64,000 nt of DNA from Bin5 sp034422415 (GCA_965202955.1 OZ241871.1:248001-312000); one strand, 5' to 3'; numbered from the stretch's first letter, positions 42,601-51,151 are shown. Translations and numbers: made by a program. The notes: generated from the letters alone by a model not told the origin.

Positions 42601-42778
42601 CGACCGCGCCGCCGACGAGCAGAAAGAGTGCGATCAGTAGCGCCGCTGTCCCCTGTATGAACCAGAACCAGGGGCGGGCGCGGCCTGCCCTGGCCCGTTC
42701 GCGCCGGCGCCGCTCCATGCGGATGCGAGCCGACCTGCTCGCGCTCAACTTTGGCGCACCGCGACCTATCTGCGCCAT
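39677..42778 (-). CDS. Class A penicillin-binding protein (PBP1A-like) with long C-terminal extension
   Basis: A 1033-residue bifunctional peptidoglycan synthase. After a basic cytoplasmic N-terminus and one membrane helix (about 40-68), the GT51 glycosyltransferase carries ALEDHNYWENPGI with the catalytic Glu, GGSSITQQLIKN and EILEWYLNYNFYGN. The transpeptidase has SSFK (catalytic Ser), SQSLN and GAKTGTT. From about residue 800 on, a non-catalytic part looks like two Ig-type beta domains (DVAITFPPPGGYIGG and PTLEISEPQPNSLY). Such tails are common in Chloroflexota PBPs and may bind wall glycans. A strong promoter precedes it. Confidence 0.93.
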   Translation of the reverse strand: MAQIGRGAPKLSASRSARIRMERRRRERARAGRARPWFWFIQGTAALLIALFLLVGGAVGVAVASVFGIYTFYASQLPDAGVIELQQEKFETIRFYDRTGRHLLYESVDPRPFRGDRTYMPLQEMAPAVIEAAVALEDHNYWENPGINVRGLVRAFVSNLQGGGVQGGSSITQQLIKNVVIPLEERAQQSYARKLKELILAMEVTRRYDKEKILEWYLNYNFYGNLAYGIEAASRVYFDKGAAELSVAEAAMLAPIPQFPALNPLDNPEDAKIRQGVTLQVMVDAGYITQAEADAAFAETLDLRGSAAERFEIDTAPHFALYALDRIKDEFNTVDDPYRIWKEGLTVYTTLDVELQRYAEQVARAHIARLNEQNRNVNNASVVVLKPDTGEILAMVGSLDYNNEEIDGQVNVAISERQPGSSFKPYVYLAGLLQGMTPASMILDVRTPFIQDDSSVYVPENYDRLYHGPVSLREALSQSLNIPAIRVMDQVGVASALRTAHRMGINGLDRGLSYYGLNLVLGGGEVTLLDHTYAYSVVANGGVMAGQPVPPESRRSGFRNLDPVAILQVRNTAGEVLAKYERPEVERIISADAQYVLADIMSDNVSRAPMFGINNNLVLPDRRVGAKTGTTNGWKDAWTVGFTPQLTVGVWIGNTDNESMNNVTGASGAAPIWKSIMERYHLGQPARWYQRPPNVVTETICQPSGLLPSDDCQRQRQELFIAGTEPKVVDNLWQPFEIDRRNGLLARTSTPEEERETQVFLILPPEAEDWLKGSGIEQPPQGQSPEEFIDFDPDVAITFPPPGGYIGGQVEILGNARGGNFANYRLEFGAGATPSQWTQIGPEHGAQHQNGLLEVFNTEGLEEGPYTLRLTVRYHDGNQRVWDAPVTVDNTPPTLEISEPQPNSLYELDEDDQININAIVNDEWAMDRVEFAIDGTYFITRTVAPYNERWELEMRWEQVEVPNETRNWPAFGSDDEEIRPGRIREFEDGFAAILAGSGIYLEGHLIKVRAYDRAGNETESEEIRVYVRQPRDE

Positions 42779-42911
42779 CTCAGCGCTCCCGCGCCGCCTT
42801 CTGCCGGCCGCTCGCCGTAATCATGCCTCACGTTACTCGTGACCACTCCTGTAAACAGCCTACTTTGAATCGCTGAACGAGACGTCTCTTCAGCCCTATT
42901 CTGCTGCCCGA

Positions 42912-42940
42912 ATTCTAGCATTTGCCAAAAACCGACCCAA
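42912..42940 (-). promoter_or_regulatory. Promoter of the penicillin-binding protein gene
   Basis: TTGGGT (-35, 42935-42940) and TAGAAT (-10, 42912-42917) with a 17-base spacer and an extended TGC before the -10. The leader is about 130 bases. Confidence 0.65.
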
Positions 42941-42941
42941 A

Positions 42942-43697
42942 TCAGCGCGCTTTCGCCGCTTGGACCTTCTCCAGCACGAGGAAGTGGCTGATCCCGAAAA
43001 CGGTCATCGGCGTCTGCTCCAGGGTGTAGGTGAGCAGACGCAGTGCCCGCCCAAAGAACGGTTTGCGCGCAGCAATACTGTCATAGCCGGGATAGATCTG
43101 CGTGTGCCGGCGCACCAGAACGGGCAATCCGACAAAAAGATCCAGCAGGTCGAAGCTCGAATAGACGCGCACATGCGGCGCGAGCCGCTTCCGCAGGAGG
43201 TCCGGAAGATAGTTGATCAATGGCGTGTTGCCAAAGTAGTACTCGCCGCGCCAGTAATGTCCGTGCGTCTCGAACGGATAGAGCCGGTTGGGTACGAAGA
43301 TGATGGCACGGCCGCCGACACGCAAGGTGCGCACCATCTCGGCTGCGGCCCGCCTGTCGTCCTGCACGTGCTCCAGCACCTCGTGAGACAGAACAAGATC
43401 GAAGCAGCCGTCAACGTACGGAAGCTGCTCACCCCGGCTCAAGTTAAGGGGAGCGCACGGCACGTTCGCAGCCGCCGCCCGCAAGTGATCTCCTTCAATA
43501 TCGATTCCGTGAACCTCCGGCACCGATTTCTGCAGCGCGCGCAAATACATGCCCACGCCGCATCCGTTGACCAGGACTCGTTGGAGCCCCGCTGGCGCCC
43601 AATCGAGGATCATTTGCAGGCGGCGTTCCTGCCCGGCGCGCCAGACATAGGATGGATTGCCGCGCCGCGCCGTCCGCACGGCGTCATGGTCGCTCAT
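42942..43697 (-). CDS. Class I SAM-dependent methyltransferase
   Basis: A 251-residue Methyltransf_11-type protein. Motif I is VLVNGCGVGMYLRALQ, the acidic tip of strand 2 is HGIDIEGDHL, and motif post-I is LPYVDGCFDLVLSHEVLEHV. A C-terminal portion with YPGYDS and hydrophobic stretches resembles enzymes acting on lipid or sugar acceptors. The start overlaps the UbiE/MenG gene stop by 4 bases. The substrate cannot be told; pairing with UbiE suggests quinone or lipid metabolism. Confidence 0.82.
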   Translation of the reverse strand: MSDHDAVRTARRGNPSYVWRAGQERRLQMILDWAPAGLQRVLVNGCGVGMYLRALQKSVPEVHGIDIEGDHLRAAAANVPCAPLNLSRGEQLPYVDGCFDLVLSHEVLEHVQDDRRAAAEMVRTLRVGGRAIIFVPNRLYPFETHGHYWRGEYYFGNTPLINYLPDLLRKRLAPHVRVYSSFDLLDLFVGLPVLVRRHTQIYPGYDSIAARKPFFGRALRLLTYTLEQTPMTVFGISHFLVLEKVQAAKAR

Positions 43698-44461
43698 ACG
43701 ATCCCCACATAGATTGCGATGGTTCCAAACATTCTGGGCAGGTAGGAGACATGACGAAAACCTGCCTGGGCCATGCGGCGTCCCATCGCCTGCGGCGGCA
43801 AAAAGGCGGCCGTGCTTTCGGGTAGATAATGGTAGGGGTCCGAACAGAGGGACCTGATGGCGGCCCCGCCGCCGGATGTGACCAGCTGGCCCAGCACGGG
43901 TATCACTCTGAACAGGTAGAAGCGCAGCAGCGGCGTCAATGCACTCTGTGGTGGCGGAGAAGTCTCCAGACAGACGATTCTGCCTCCCGGCTTCGTCACT
44001 CGACGCTGCTCGGCCAAGCAGATGTCGACGTCGGTCACGTTACGCAGCAGAAAGCCGCTCGCAACCGCATCAAAATAGCCGTCGGCAAACGGCAGTCGCA
44101 TCCCGTCCCCTTGCACGAATTCGACCCCGCCGGCCCTCTCCCAACGGGCGCGCCAAGAGGCCCTCTCGCTCTTTTTGCGGCCGACGGCCATCATTTCATA
44201 GGTGAAATCGCAGCCGATCACCTCTGCATCGGGATGAACGCGTCCGGCCTCGAAGGCGATGTCGCCCGTGCCCGTTCCCACATCCAGAAAACGTCCTCCT
44301 TCTGGCAGCTGGCACAGTTCGATGACTTTGCGGCGCCATGCAACGTCCTGTCCGGCGGTGATCAGGCGATTCGCCAAGTCGTAGCGGTCCGCGATCTGCG
44401 CGAACATTTGGTTGACGTATGCGGCCTTTTCGCCCGCAGGCGGAAGTGTGGAACCGTTCAT
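43694..44461 (-). CDS. ubiE: Demethylmenaquinone/ubiquinone methyltransferase (UbiE/MenG family)
   Basis: A 255-residue C-methyltransferase finishing menaquinone synthesis. MFAQIADRYDLANRLI at the N-terminus, GGRFLDVGTGTGDIAFEA (SAM motif), ADGYFDAVASGFLLRNVTD and the C-terminal YRFYLF-like region LLRFYLFRVIPVLGQL are characteristic. The start is ATG 44461, 11 bases after the STAND-type ATPase gene; a TTG at 44476 would overlap it. In this likely non-proteobacterial genome, menaquinone (MenG) is the expected product. Confidence 0.9.
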   Translation of the reverse strand: MNGSTLPPAGEKAAYVNQMFAQIADRYDLANRLITAGQDVAWRRKVIELCQLPEGGRFLDVGTGTGDIAFEAGRVHPDAEVIGCDFTYEMMAVGRKKSERASWRARWERAGGVEFVQGDGMRLPFADGYFDAVASGFLLRNVTDVDICLAEQRRVTKPGGRIVCLETSPPPQSALTPLLRFYLFRVIPVLGQLVTSGGGAAIRSLCSDPYHYLPESTAAFLPPQAMGRRMAQAGFRHVSYLPRMFGTIAIYVGIV

Positions 44462-44472
44462 TGCGCCCCCGC

Positions 44473-45858
44473 TCAATCGGCCAGGTTGCGCAGTTGCGCA
44501 CCGGCCCGCTCCAGTTCGCCGCGCAGCTGCTGAATCTCTTGCTCGAGTTCAGGCGGCGGTTCATTGCCGTAGCTGTTGTGGGCCGCCAGGAGCGAATCGA
44601 GGCGCCTGCGCAGCTCCGATACCTCATGCTGGAGATAGTCCAGTTCCACCTTGCGGCCCATTTCAATCAGGGATTCGACGCCGTAGTCGCTCACATCCGA
44701 ATACAAAGTCTGGGCCAGATCCTGGTAGTTTTCCAGCATCCAGCGGCGCAGAAACTCGTTGCCCACGGTCCAGCGCCCGAACTGTCCGTCCCGCGTCGCG
44801 CCAGCGGCATCCATCTCGGCATACCCTGCGTCGTCACTTGCGGCACCGGCAGACTGAGCGGCCGGCTGACCGTATACGCGCTGCAAATAGCCGAGATTGT
44901 TCATGCCGTGAACGTACATCGATATCTGCTCGAGCGATTCATTGTCGATCTTCGACACCAGCTCCTCCTCATCGATGATGCCCTGCCGGGCAACGGTCAA
45001 CAGGATCTGGCGTTCGGTGGGGGCGAGGCACTTAAAGTCGACTTCAAAAAAGCCGGAGAGCAGATGGTCAGCGTGCAGGTCTTCCTCGCTAATGGCTCGC
45101 AGTGTTCCCACGCCGTCCCTTTCCTCGAAGAGACGGTAGCAGAGCGTCTGGACCAGGTAGGGATGGCGATGGCTATGGCGCAAAACCTCCTCAATCCGCT
45201 CCCGCTCGACGCTGACGGGCGTGTCGCTCTGCTCCTGCTGAACGAGGCTGGCGCTCGCCTCCGGCTCGAGGCTCCAGAGATTCACCAGACTGAAGCCGAA
45301 GAGAAACGGACTTGTCAGCCAGTTGCGGGTCAGGTCGTTCAGCTGCATCAGGAGCTTGGTCGATGTCATGATTGTACGCATGCCGCCGCTCTGAAACGCC
45401 TTACGCAGACGCGCCAACGCCTGGTAATCGTTCTTGGCGAGACTGATCCATGCCTCCGCCTCGTCGATGAGCAGCAGCAGCTGCTTGCCATGCTGCCGCA
45501 GGCCGCGCTGCAAGACCCGGAGAATATCGATGGCATCGCGTCCATAGAGCGCACTTACGTTTACTCCGTACGCCTGAAATCGCTGCATTTCATCTTCGAC
45601 GGCCAGGAACAGCTCATAGTCGAAGTCCTCTTTGGATTCACTGCCTTGGAGATCCCAGAACAATGGAATGAATCCGGTCTCGTGCTCAGTCGTCAGCAGC
45701 CATTCCAATTGGCGCAGCAGAGATGTTTTGCCCATGCGGCGCGTGCCGACAACCCAGATTGCCGGGTCGTCTGCGTGAATCAGGTAGTCGAGAAGCTGCT
45801 CACGCCCATAGTGATCGGCGCCCCGCAGCCAGCGTCCCACGGTGTAAGGATTTCGCAT
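44473..45858 (-). CDS. STAND-type P-loop ATPase, soluble
   Basis: A 461-residue protein. An ATPase domain begins after a short lead: GREQLLDYLIHA, Walker A VGTRRMGKTSLL (38-48) and Walker B LLLLIDEAEAW (about 127-137), with a TSTKLLMQL sensor stretch. The arrangement (GRxxLL then G-RRxGKTSLL) is the same as in the C-terminal ATPase of the large receptor encoded upstream. A winged-helix-like section follows (LAPTERQILLTVARQGIIDEEEL), and the C-terminus has a coiled coil (LRRRLDSLL to LEQEIQQLRGELERAG). No effector enzyme is fused. STAND proteins act as signal-driven oligomeric switches; a link to the receptor is inferred from shared fold and proximity. Confidence 0.8.
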   Translation of the reverse strand: MRNPYTVGRWLRGADHYGREQLLDYLIHADDPAIWVVGTRRMGKTSLLRQLEWLLTTEHETGFIPLFWDLQGSESKEDFDYELFLAVEDEMQRFQAYGVNVSALYGRDAIDILRVLQRGLRQHGKQLLLLIDEAEAWISLAKNDYQALARLRKAFQSGGMRTIMTSTKLLMQLNDLTRNWLTSPFLFGFSLVNLWSLEPEASASLVQQEQSDTPVSVERERIEEVLRHSHRHPYLVQTLCYRLFEERDGVGTLRAISEEDLHADHLLSGFFEVDFKCLAPTERQILLTVARQGIIDEEELVSKIDNESLEQISMYVHGMNNLGYLQRVYGQPAAQSAGAASDDAGYAEMDAAGATRDGQFGRWTVGNEFLRRWMLENYQDLAQTLYSDVSDYGVESLIEMGRKVELDYLQHEVSELRRRLDSLLAAHNSYGNEPPPELEQEIQQLRGELERAGAQLRNLAD

Positions 45859-46336
45859 TTCGCTCGGTCAACTCCTAGTCTGTTTCCCTTATGCAAGCGA
45901 GAGTTCTGATTTTCTCAACCTCTCAAATCGATCCTGGTGCGTGCGGCGGTTGGTCCCATACTGTGCGTGTTTGTGATACTGAGATGGCGGTTGTGCGGGT
46001 GCTCTGCCTATAGGGACCGAACTTCACTCGATTTGCCGCGATAAGTCGACTCAAGTTGGCCAATGTCGGCTGTTTTCACTTTTTTCTTGAGGGATTGACC
46101 GGTGCCGGGATTGGCGGAAATGGACGCGATCCTGGCCGGATCCCTCGGTTGGACTGGTATGATGATGACAGAAAAGCTCGGTTCCTGGTCTGTTGCTTTT
46201 TTTGAACGAAAGGGGTCGGTTCGGCTGGGCAGTTTTGCATGATGTTAACAGCGTAGCATGGTCGAAGCGGTTTAGCACTGCATTACACTTCTCTTGGTCA
46301 TTTCGTCATTTTTCGTTTTCACCCGTTCGTATGGGC
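45859..46336. other. Intergenic region between the two ATPase genes
   Basis: These 478 bases hold no ORF I can support. The DNA is less GC-rich than the neighbouring coding regions. On the minus strand TTGAGA and TGCATA with 17-base spacing lie about 60-30 bases before the soluble ATPase gene and may be a weak promoter. No clear terminator follows the receptor gene. Confidence 0.5.
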
Positions 46337-49300
46337 CTATTGCCAATCGCCATCGGCATCAGCCGCCGGCGCCGTTGGTTCTCTTCCATCCAAACCAACA
46401 TTGATGCTGTCACCCATTTGCTGGATGCGCTCGTGCGCATTGACGGCATCTTCCATTGTAATCGTGCGCCGTCCGTCGGCAAGCATGCGCCCGACCGCCT
46501 CCAGGCCGTACTGCTGTATTCGATGCGGGCGCCCGGCGGCGTTCTCAATGATGAACTCGATAACCGGCGGCTCGAATCGATAGAAGCCCCGCACCGATTC
46601 AGTGAGCAGCTCAATCCCCTGCTCCCGGGTAAACGGCTTAAGTTCGATTTCGTTAAACAGATTGAACCAGGGGCTTTCGATACGACCCCAATCCTTGCTG
46701 ATGCGGATGCCGGCGATGACCGCCCCCATCGTCGCGGCAAAGTCCCGCATGAAAATACGGCGCAGGCGCTGCTGAATCAGCCGGTCATAGGCGTTGAAAA
46801 CGTCCATCTCGTCCATCAACAGGATCAGGCGCAGGTGCTTGCCCGGATGTGTCTCCTCACCGTAGGTCCTCAATGCCTTGATCACATCGCGCAGATCCCT
46901 GATAAACTCCCTGTCGGTATAGTTCGCATACTCAGGTCGATAGTAGCGAAGGCCGTGCAAGGCCGCCTGGGTGTCCGGTGTAAGGCCGGAGAGATTGGAG
47001 GCCGTATGCAGAATCTCCTCCATCAGGAAGTGGAAAAAGGCGTCCTCCTCAGTTCCCTCCAGGTCCACGTAAAGGGGCACAAACCAGTACTCTTCGTCCT
47101 CCAGGCCCCAGAGATGGTTGTTCAACTGGTAGAGCAGTGTGGTCTTGCCTATGCGGCGTTCGCCGTGGATCATAATGCTATTGTTGTGCAGCGTGTCGAC
47201 GATCTTTTGCAGCAGCTCTCTCCGGCCGAAAAACATGTCCTCGCGCCGTACCGGCTCGCCGCTGATGAAGGGATTGAACGAGCGCACGACCGCATCCTGC
47301 GTTCGGCGCCGGTTTTGCACGATCTCGCTGCCCATGTAGCCGAAGCCAATCAAGGCCAGCACACCGGTGACGACCAGGGTGACGAGATAGTCGATGCGGA
47401 TTTGCCCGATGAACGGCAACCGCACCTGCGCCGGCAGAGCTTCGGTCGCGAATGTGACACTGCTGACAGGTGAGTAGTTGAAGGCGAAGTCCCGCACCTG
47501 GAACTCGACCGTATAGTCGCCTTTCTCGCTGAAGTCGGACAGCTCAAGAAAGGGGCGGTCCAGCAACTGCCAAGCGCCGAGTTGGCCCGGCGCGGAGAGC
47601 CGGTAGAGAATCACAAGCTCCGTCTGCGGTGTGTAGAGATCACCCGCCTCATAGCCGATTATAATCTTGCCGTCCCTCTCCACCTCCCATCCGCTGGCCG
47701 AAATCTGCTCGGCCGCGCCCGAGATTCCGCCAATGCTGATCCATGGCGGTATCCCATCAGGGCGATAGAAGGTCAGCCCTTCGCGAGTGCCGAACCAGTA
47801 TATACCCTCCTCCATTCGAAATATTGAGTAGATCGACGTGGCCGGCAGGACCGATTCAAAGGTGAGCGTCTCCCAGGTTCGCCCGTCAAATCGGGTAACG
47901 CCCCCTTCGCTGCCGATCCAAAGCGAACCGTCGACAGGGTCCACGTAAAGGTCGTAGAACAGTTTGCTGGGTAAGCGCGCCGTCGCCGTCATGTCGTGCC
48001 ACGTTCTTCCGTCAAAGTAACTCAGGCCCTGCTCGTTTACTCCGACCCACATCGCACCGGGGACCTTCGGGTCTCGCGCCAGTGCCGCCACGCTGTCGCC
48101 CAAAAACGCGGGACTGTCTGCGCTTTCGCCACCGTAGTGGGTCCAGCCACCACGGCCGTCATCGACGAAGATGCCGCTGCCTTCCGTTGCCACCCAGAGA
48201 CGCTGGTCTGAGTCCAACGCCAGGTCCTGTACGAACTGCTGCGCCAACGCCTCCTCGGCGTGCAGCGCGCCGGTCTTCGCATCGTAGCGGGCCAGCCCGT
48301 TGCCGGTCCCGATCCAGACCTGCTCTTGCCGCGCCAGAACGACCGTAACGTGCGACGACGGCAGCCTTTCCATTGCAACTGGTTGCGCCCATGCCCTTGC
48401 GCCAGGTCTCAATCGCGCGATCCCTTGCCACGTGCCAGCCCAGATGCTCCCGTCACCGGCCGCGGCAAGATCGGTTATGTAGGGACTGGGCAGCCCATCC
48501 TCCTGGCCGTATCGTACCTCTTCACCCTCAAACGCCTTGCCCGCAACTTTCAAACGAATTCCGCCCCCCCTGGTTCCAATCCACAGGTTGCCCACATCAT
48601 CCGCCAGCATCGTCTGAATCTCATTGATGGGGCCACCGGCCGGGGCGCGCACTTCCCGCCCCCACATCTCGCGGTCCGAGCGGAAGACGCCCGAAACCGT
48701 CCCCATCCATAGAGTGCCGGCAGCGTCAATTGCCAGCGAATGGATGAAAGACGTTTCTCCGTGATTGATCGACTGCGGGGTGAGATCGTACCGGGGTGTC
48801 AAAGTGCCGTTAACGGCACGCGCGACAAGACGGAAGAAGCCGCTGCCTTCGGTACTACCCCAGATGCTGCCGGAGCCTTTTCCCGTCAAAGATGTGATCC
48901 GCACGCGCGCGCGTGTATGCAGAGGCGCCGTTTCGACCTGCTCCCAGGCTCCGGTCGCCGGGTGCCGCCAGGAGATGTTGCCGTCCGCCGCAGCCCACAC
49001 CGGCCCATCGGCGGCCGCCCACAGAGCCGTTACCTCGCCGCCGGGCAGACCATCCGCTTCGTCAATCGCGCGCCAGCGGCCGCTCTGCCGCAGCCAGAGT
49101 CCGTCCGAGGTGCCGACCCAGATGCTGTCGCCGTCCTGCGAGCTCTCGATCGCGTTGACGTGGGTATCGTCAAAACCTGCCACCGACGCAGGCGAGCCGC
49201 TCGCCCAGATGTACAGGCCGGATGTGGTGCCGATCCATAGATTGCTCTGTGCGTGATGCAGCGCCCGCACCGGTGAATCCAACACCGCGATCTTTGCCCA

Positions 49301-49654
49301 CGCGGCGCCGTCCCAGCTGAGTACCGCGCCGGTCGCCGTACCGGCCCACAGTTCTGTCCCATTGTCGCCGACAGTCAGGCTCAAGACACCGCTGCCCAGG
49401 TCGGCATCATCGCTCCAGGAGCGCCAAGCGCCGTCATACCGGCTGATGCCGCTGTCAGCGCCAAACCAGACCTCCCCGTCACCGACGGCGACGACGAGTA
49501 CGTTGTTTGAAGCGAGACCGTCTTCCTGCGTATAGTTCAGCCAGGGCGAGACCATGGAGTCTTGCGCGCGCAGGGGCTGGGCACGCAGAACCAGAACGAC
49601 GACCGCAACGACCAGCAGCACGGTCCGGCTCTCTACTCTGGCTGCGTCGATCAT
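46337..49654 (-). CDS. Beta-propeller/Y_Y_Y receptor with cytoplasmic STAND-type ATPase output
   Basis: A 1105-residue signal-transduction protein. A signal peptide (TVLLVVAVVVLVLRAQPLRAQ) leads into a long series of 'two-component regulator propeller' repeats (about 35-640: LWIGTTSGLY, IWVGTSDGLW, LWMGTVSGVF, LWIGTRGGGI, IWAGTWQGIA, LWIGSEGGVT). A Y_Y_Y-like beta domain (about 660-740) and one membrane helix (about 752-772) follow. In the usual family a histidine kinase comes next. Here the cytoplasmic part is a P-loop ATPase with FFGRRELL, HGERRIGKTTLL (Gly836 region) and LILLMDEMDVF, plus a winged-helix-like tail. No kinase or response-regulator motifs are present. ATG 49654 is chosen for the signal peptide. 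The ligand is unknown; propellers of this type often sense polysaccharides. Confidence 0.85.
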   Translation of the reverse strand: MIDAARVESRTVLLVVAVVVLVLRAQPLRAQDSMVSPWLNYTQEDGLASNNVLVVAVGDGEVWFGADSGISRYDGAWRSWSDDADLGSGVLSLTVGDNGTELWAGTATGAVLSWDGAAWAKIAVLDSPVRALHHAQSNLWIGTTSGLYIWASGSPASVAGFDDTHVNAIESSQDGDSIWVGTSDGLWLRQSGRWRAIDEADGLPGGEVTALWAAADGPVWAAADGNISWRHPATGAWEQVETAPLHTRARVRITSLTGKGSGSIWGSTEGSGFFRLVARAVNGTLTPRYDLTPQSINHGETSFIHSLAIDAAGTLWMGTVSGVFRSDREMWGREVRAPAGGPINEIQTMLADDVGNLWIGTRGGGIRLKVAGKAFEGEEVRYGQEDGLPSPYITDLAAAGDGSIWAGTWQGIARLRPGARAWAQPVAMERLPSSHVTVVLARQEQVWIGTGNGLARYDAKTGALHAEEALAQQFVQDLALDSDQRLWVATEGSGIFVDDGRGGWTHYGGESADSPAFLGDSVAALARDPKVPGAMWVGVNEQGLSYFDGRTWHDMTATARLPSKLFYDLYVDPVDGSLWIGSEGGVTRFDGRTWETLTFESVLPATSIYSIFRMEEGIYWFGTREGLTFYRPDGIPPWISIGGISGAAEQISASGWEVERDGKIIIGYEAGDLYTPQTELVILYRLSAPGQLGAWQLLDRPFLELSDFSEKGDYTVEFQVRDFAFNYSPVSSVTFATEALPAQVRLPFIGQIRIDYLVTLVVTGVLALIGFGYMGSEIVQNRRRTQDAVVRSFNPFISGEPVRREDMFFGRRELLQKIVDTLHNNSIMIHGERRIGKTTLLYQLNNHLWGLEDEEYWFVPLYVDLEGTEEDAFFHFLMEEILHTASNLSGLTPDTQAALHGLRYYRPEYANYTDREFIRDLRDVIKALRTYGEETHPGKHLRLILLMDEMDVFNAYDRLIQQRLRRIFMRDFAATMGAVIAGIRISKDWGRIESPWFNLFNEIELKPFTREQGIELLTESVRGFYRFEPPVIEFIIENAAGRPHRIQQYGLEAVGRMLADGRRTITMEDAVNAHERIQQMGDSINVGLDGREPTAPAADADGDWQ

Positions 49655-49785
49655 AGCAACTCGTGCCCTCCGGGCACAAAAGGCGGCTTCACGCCACCGA
49701 GGTCGGCTGCCGCCGGCCCTGACAGGAAGGAATCTAGACGACATACGGTTGACCGCCGCAATTCGCGACTGCAATGCGAACTCTG

Positions 49786-49814
49786 AATATAACGGAATGA
49801 CCATTCCTTGTCAA
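49786..49814 (-). promoter_or_regulatory. Strong promoter with palindromic operator in the spacer, for the propeller-STAND receptor
   Basis: TTGACA (-35, 49809-49814) and TATATT (-10, 49786-49791) are 17 bases apart on the minus strand. Inside the spacer is a perfect inverted repeat GGAATG-N2-CATTCC (49794-49807). A dimeric repressor binding there would block polymerase. The leader to ATG 49654 is about 125 bases. Confidence 0.75.
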
Positions 49815-50003
49815 TGCATTGCCTTTCGCGGCTTGAATCGTTTTCGGTTGCATTTGCTGTGGCTACCCCTGGACGAAGATCCGTCTGGGCGCCGCAACAG
49901 CGTCCAGGATTTTCCGTTACCGGTCGATCCTGTGTTACGATTTGCGGTCGGTTGTTCAGTTGCATACAGTGCGGTTTTGGCGCGACAGCGGAGACGCGAC
50001 GGT

Positions 50004-51131
50004 ATGAAACAGACGAGACTTTACGAACGGCACGTGGATTTGGGCGGGCGTATGGTCCCCTTTGCAGAGTACGAACTGCCCGTACAGTACGCGGCCGGCC
50101 CCAATGCCGAGCATCGCAGCGTACGCACCGCCGCCGGCGTGTTCGACATCGACCACATGGGGCAGTTTGCGCTCAGCGGTGAAGATGCCCTGCGCTTCCT
50201 GCAATATGTCCAAGTGGCCGATCTCTCGCGGTTGAATGTATGGGAGGCGCGCTACAGCCTGCTCTGCTACGAGGACGGCACACTCGTCGATGACATCTTC
50301 ATCTACCGCCTGCCCGACGTCGACAATGGGCTGCCAAATCAGTCGGTTAGCGCCGAATGGCTCATTGTCGTCAACGCCGCCAACCGGGAAAAAGATTTCA
50401 GCTGGTTGCAGAGCTTTACCCATGGCTTTGACGTTGAGCTGACCGACATCTCGGACGAGACCTATATGCTGGCCGTACAGGGGCCAATGGCTGCCGCCAT
50501 CTTAGACGGCATGACCGGCGCCGACCTGGCCGCTGTGCCGAACCGTACCGCTTTGCGAGCGCAGGTCGGCGGGACCGAGATGCTCCTGGGCCGCACAGGC
50601 TACACCGGCGAAGATGGATTCGAACTCTATCTGCCCGTGGAAGAGGCGGTCTCCTTCTGGGATGCCCTTCTCTCCGAAGGCAAGGGCTCAGGCCTGCTGC
50701 CCTGTGGACTGGCCGCCCGCGATAGCCTGCGTTTCGAAGCCTGCATGTCCCTCTACGGCCATGAGATCGACGCCAGGACGACTCCCCTTGAAGCAAGGCT
50801 GGGATGGGTCGTCGCTCTACAGAAGCCCGACTTCATCGGACGCAAAGCGTTACTGAAAGAGAAGCTGGAGGGCAGCGAACGGCTGCTGGTCGCCTTCGAA
50901 ATGGAAGAACGCGCCGTTCCCAGAGAGGGATACGGCATCATTGGCCAGGAGGGCAAGGTGGTCGGCCACGTTACCACCGGAATGAAGAGCCCGACGCTGG
51001 ACAAATTCGTCGGCCTCGGCTACGTTCCGAACGGCATGCACCGCCTGGGTTCCAACATCCATGTTCTGGTACGGGGCAGCCCCCGCCGGGCCCGGATCTG
51101 CAAGAGGCCATTCTACAAGGCGCCGCGTTGA
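50004..51131 (+). CDS. gcvT: GcvT-family aminomethyltransferase
   Basis: A 375-residue folate-binding protein of the glycine-cleavage T family. RLYERHVDLGGRMVPFAEYELPVQY, AAGVFDIDHMGQF, RTGYTGEDGFELYLP (folate-binding region) and LRFEACMSLYGHEID are typical, and the C-terminal barrel has VGHVTTGMKSPTLDKFVGLGYV. It would release ammonia and 5,10-methylene-THF from aminomethyl-lipoyl H protein. The other gcv genes are not adjacent, so a demethylase-like paralogue role is also possible. ATG 50004 is chosen; the frame remains open far upstream but overlaps the divergent promoter. A cupin gene follows after 20 bases. Confidence 0.87.
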   Translation: MKQTRLYERHVDLGGRMVPFAEYELPVQYAAGPNAEHRSVRTAAGVFDIDHMGQFALSGEDALRFLQYVQVADLSRLNVWEARYSLLCYEDGTLVDDIFIYRLPDVDNGLPNQSVSAEWLIVVNAANREKDFSWLQSFTHGFDVELTDISDETYMLAVQGPMAAAILDGMTGADLAAVPNRTALRAQVGGTEMLLGRTGYTGEDGFELYLPVEEAVSFWDALLSEGKGSGLLPCGLAARDSLRFEACMSLYGHEIDARTTPLEARLGWVVALQKPDFIGRKALLKEKLEGSERLLVAFEMEERAVPREGYGIIGQEGKVVGHVTTGMKSPTLDKFVGLGYVPNGMHRLGSNIHVLVRGSPRRARICKRPFYKAPR

Positions 51132-51151
51132 CAGGAAACAAGGGAGGAGGA

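Noticed and set aside
44419..45909. 496-codon plus-strand frame opposite the soluble ATPase
   Set aside because: Composition typical of antisense frames; the minus strand encodes Walker A and B motifs in register.
46193..47473. 426-codon plus-strand frame opposite the receptor's ATPase end
   Set aside because: No recognisable motif, and it overlaps well-supported minus-strand coding sequence for the STAND-type ATPase.
46337..49654. Hybrid two-component histidine kinase
   Set aside because: The propeller and Y_Y_Y parts fit, but there is no HisKA, HATPase, receiver or AraC-type HTH; the cytoplasmic part is a P-loop ATPase.
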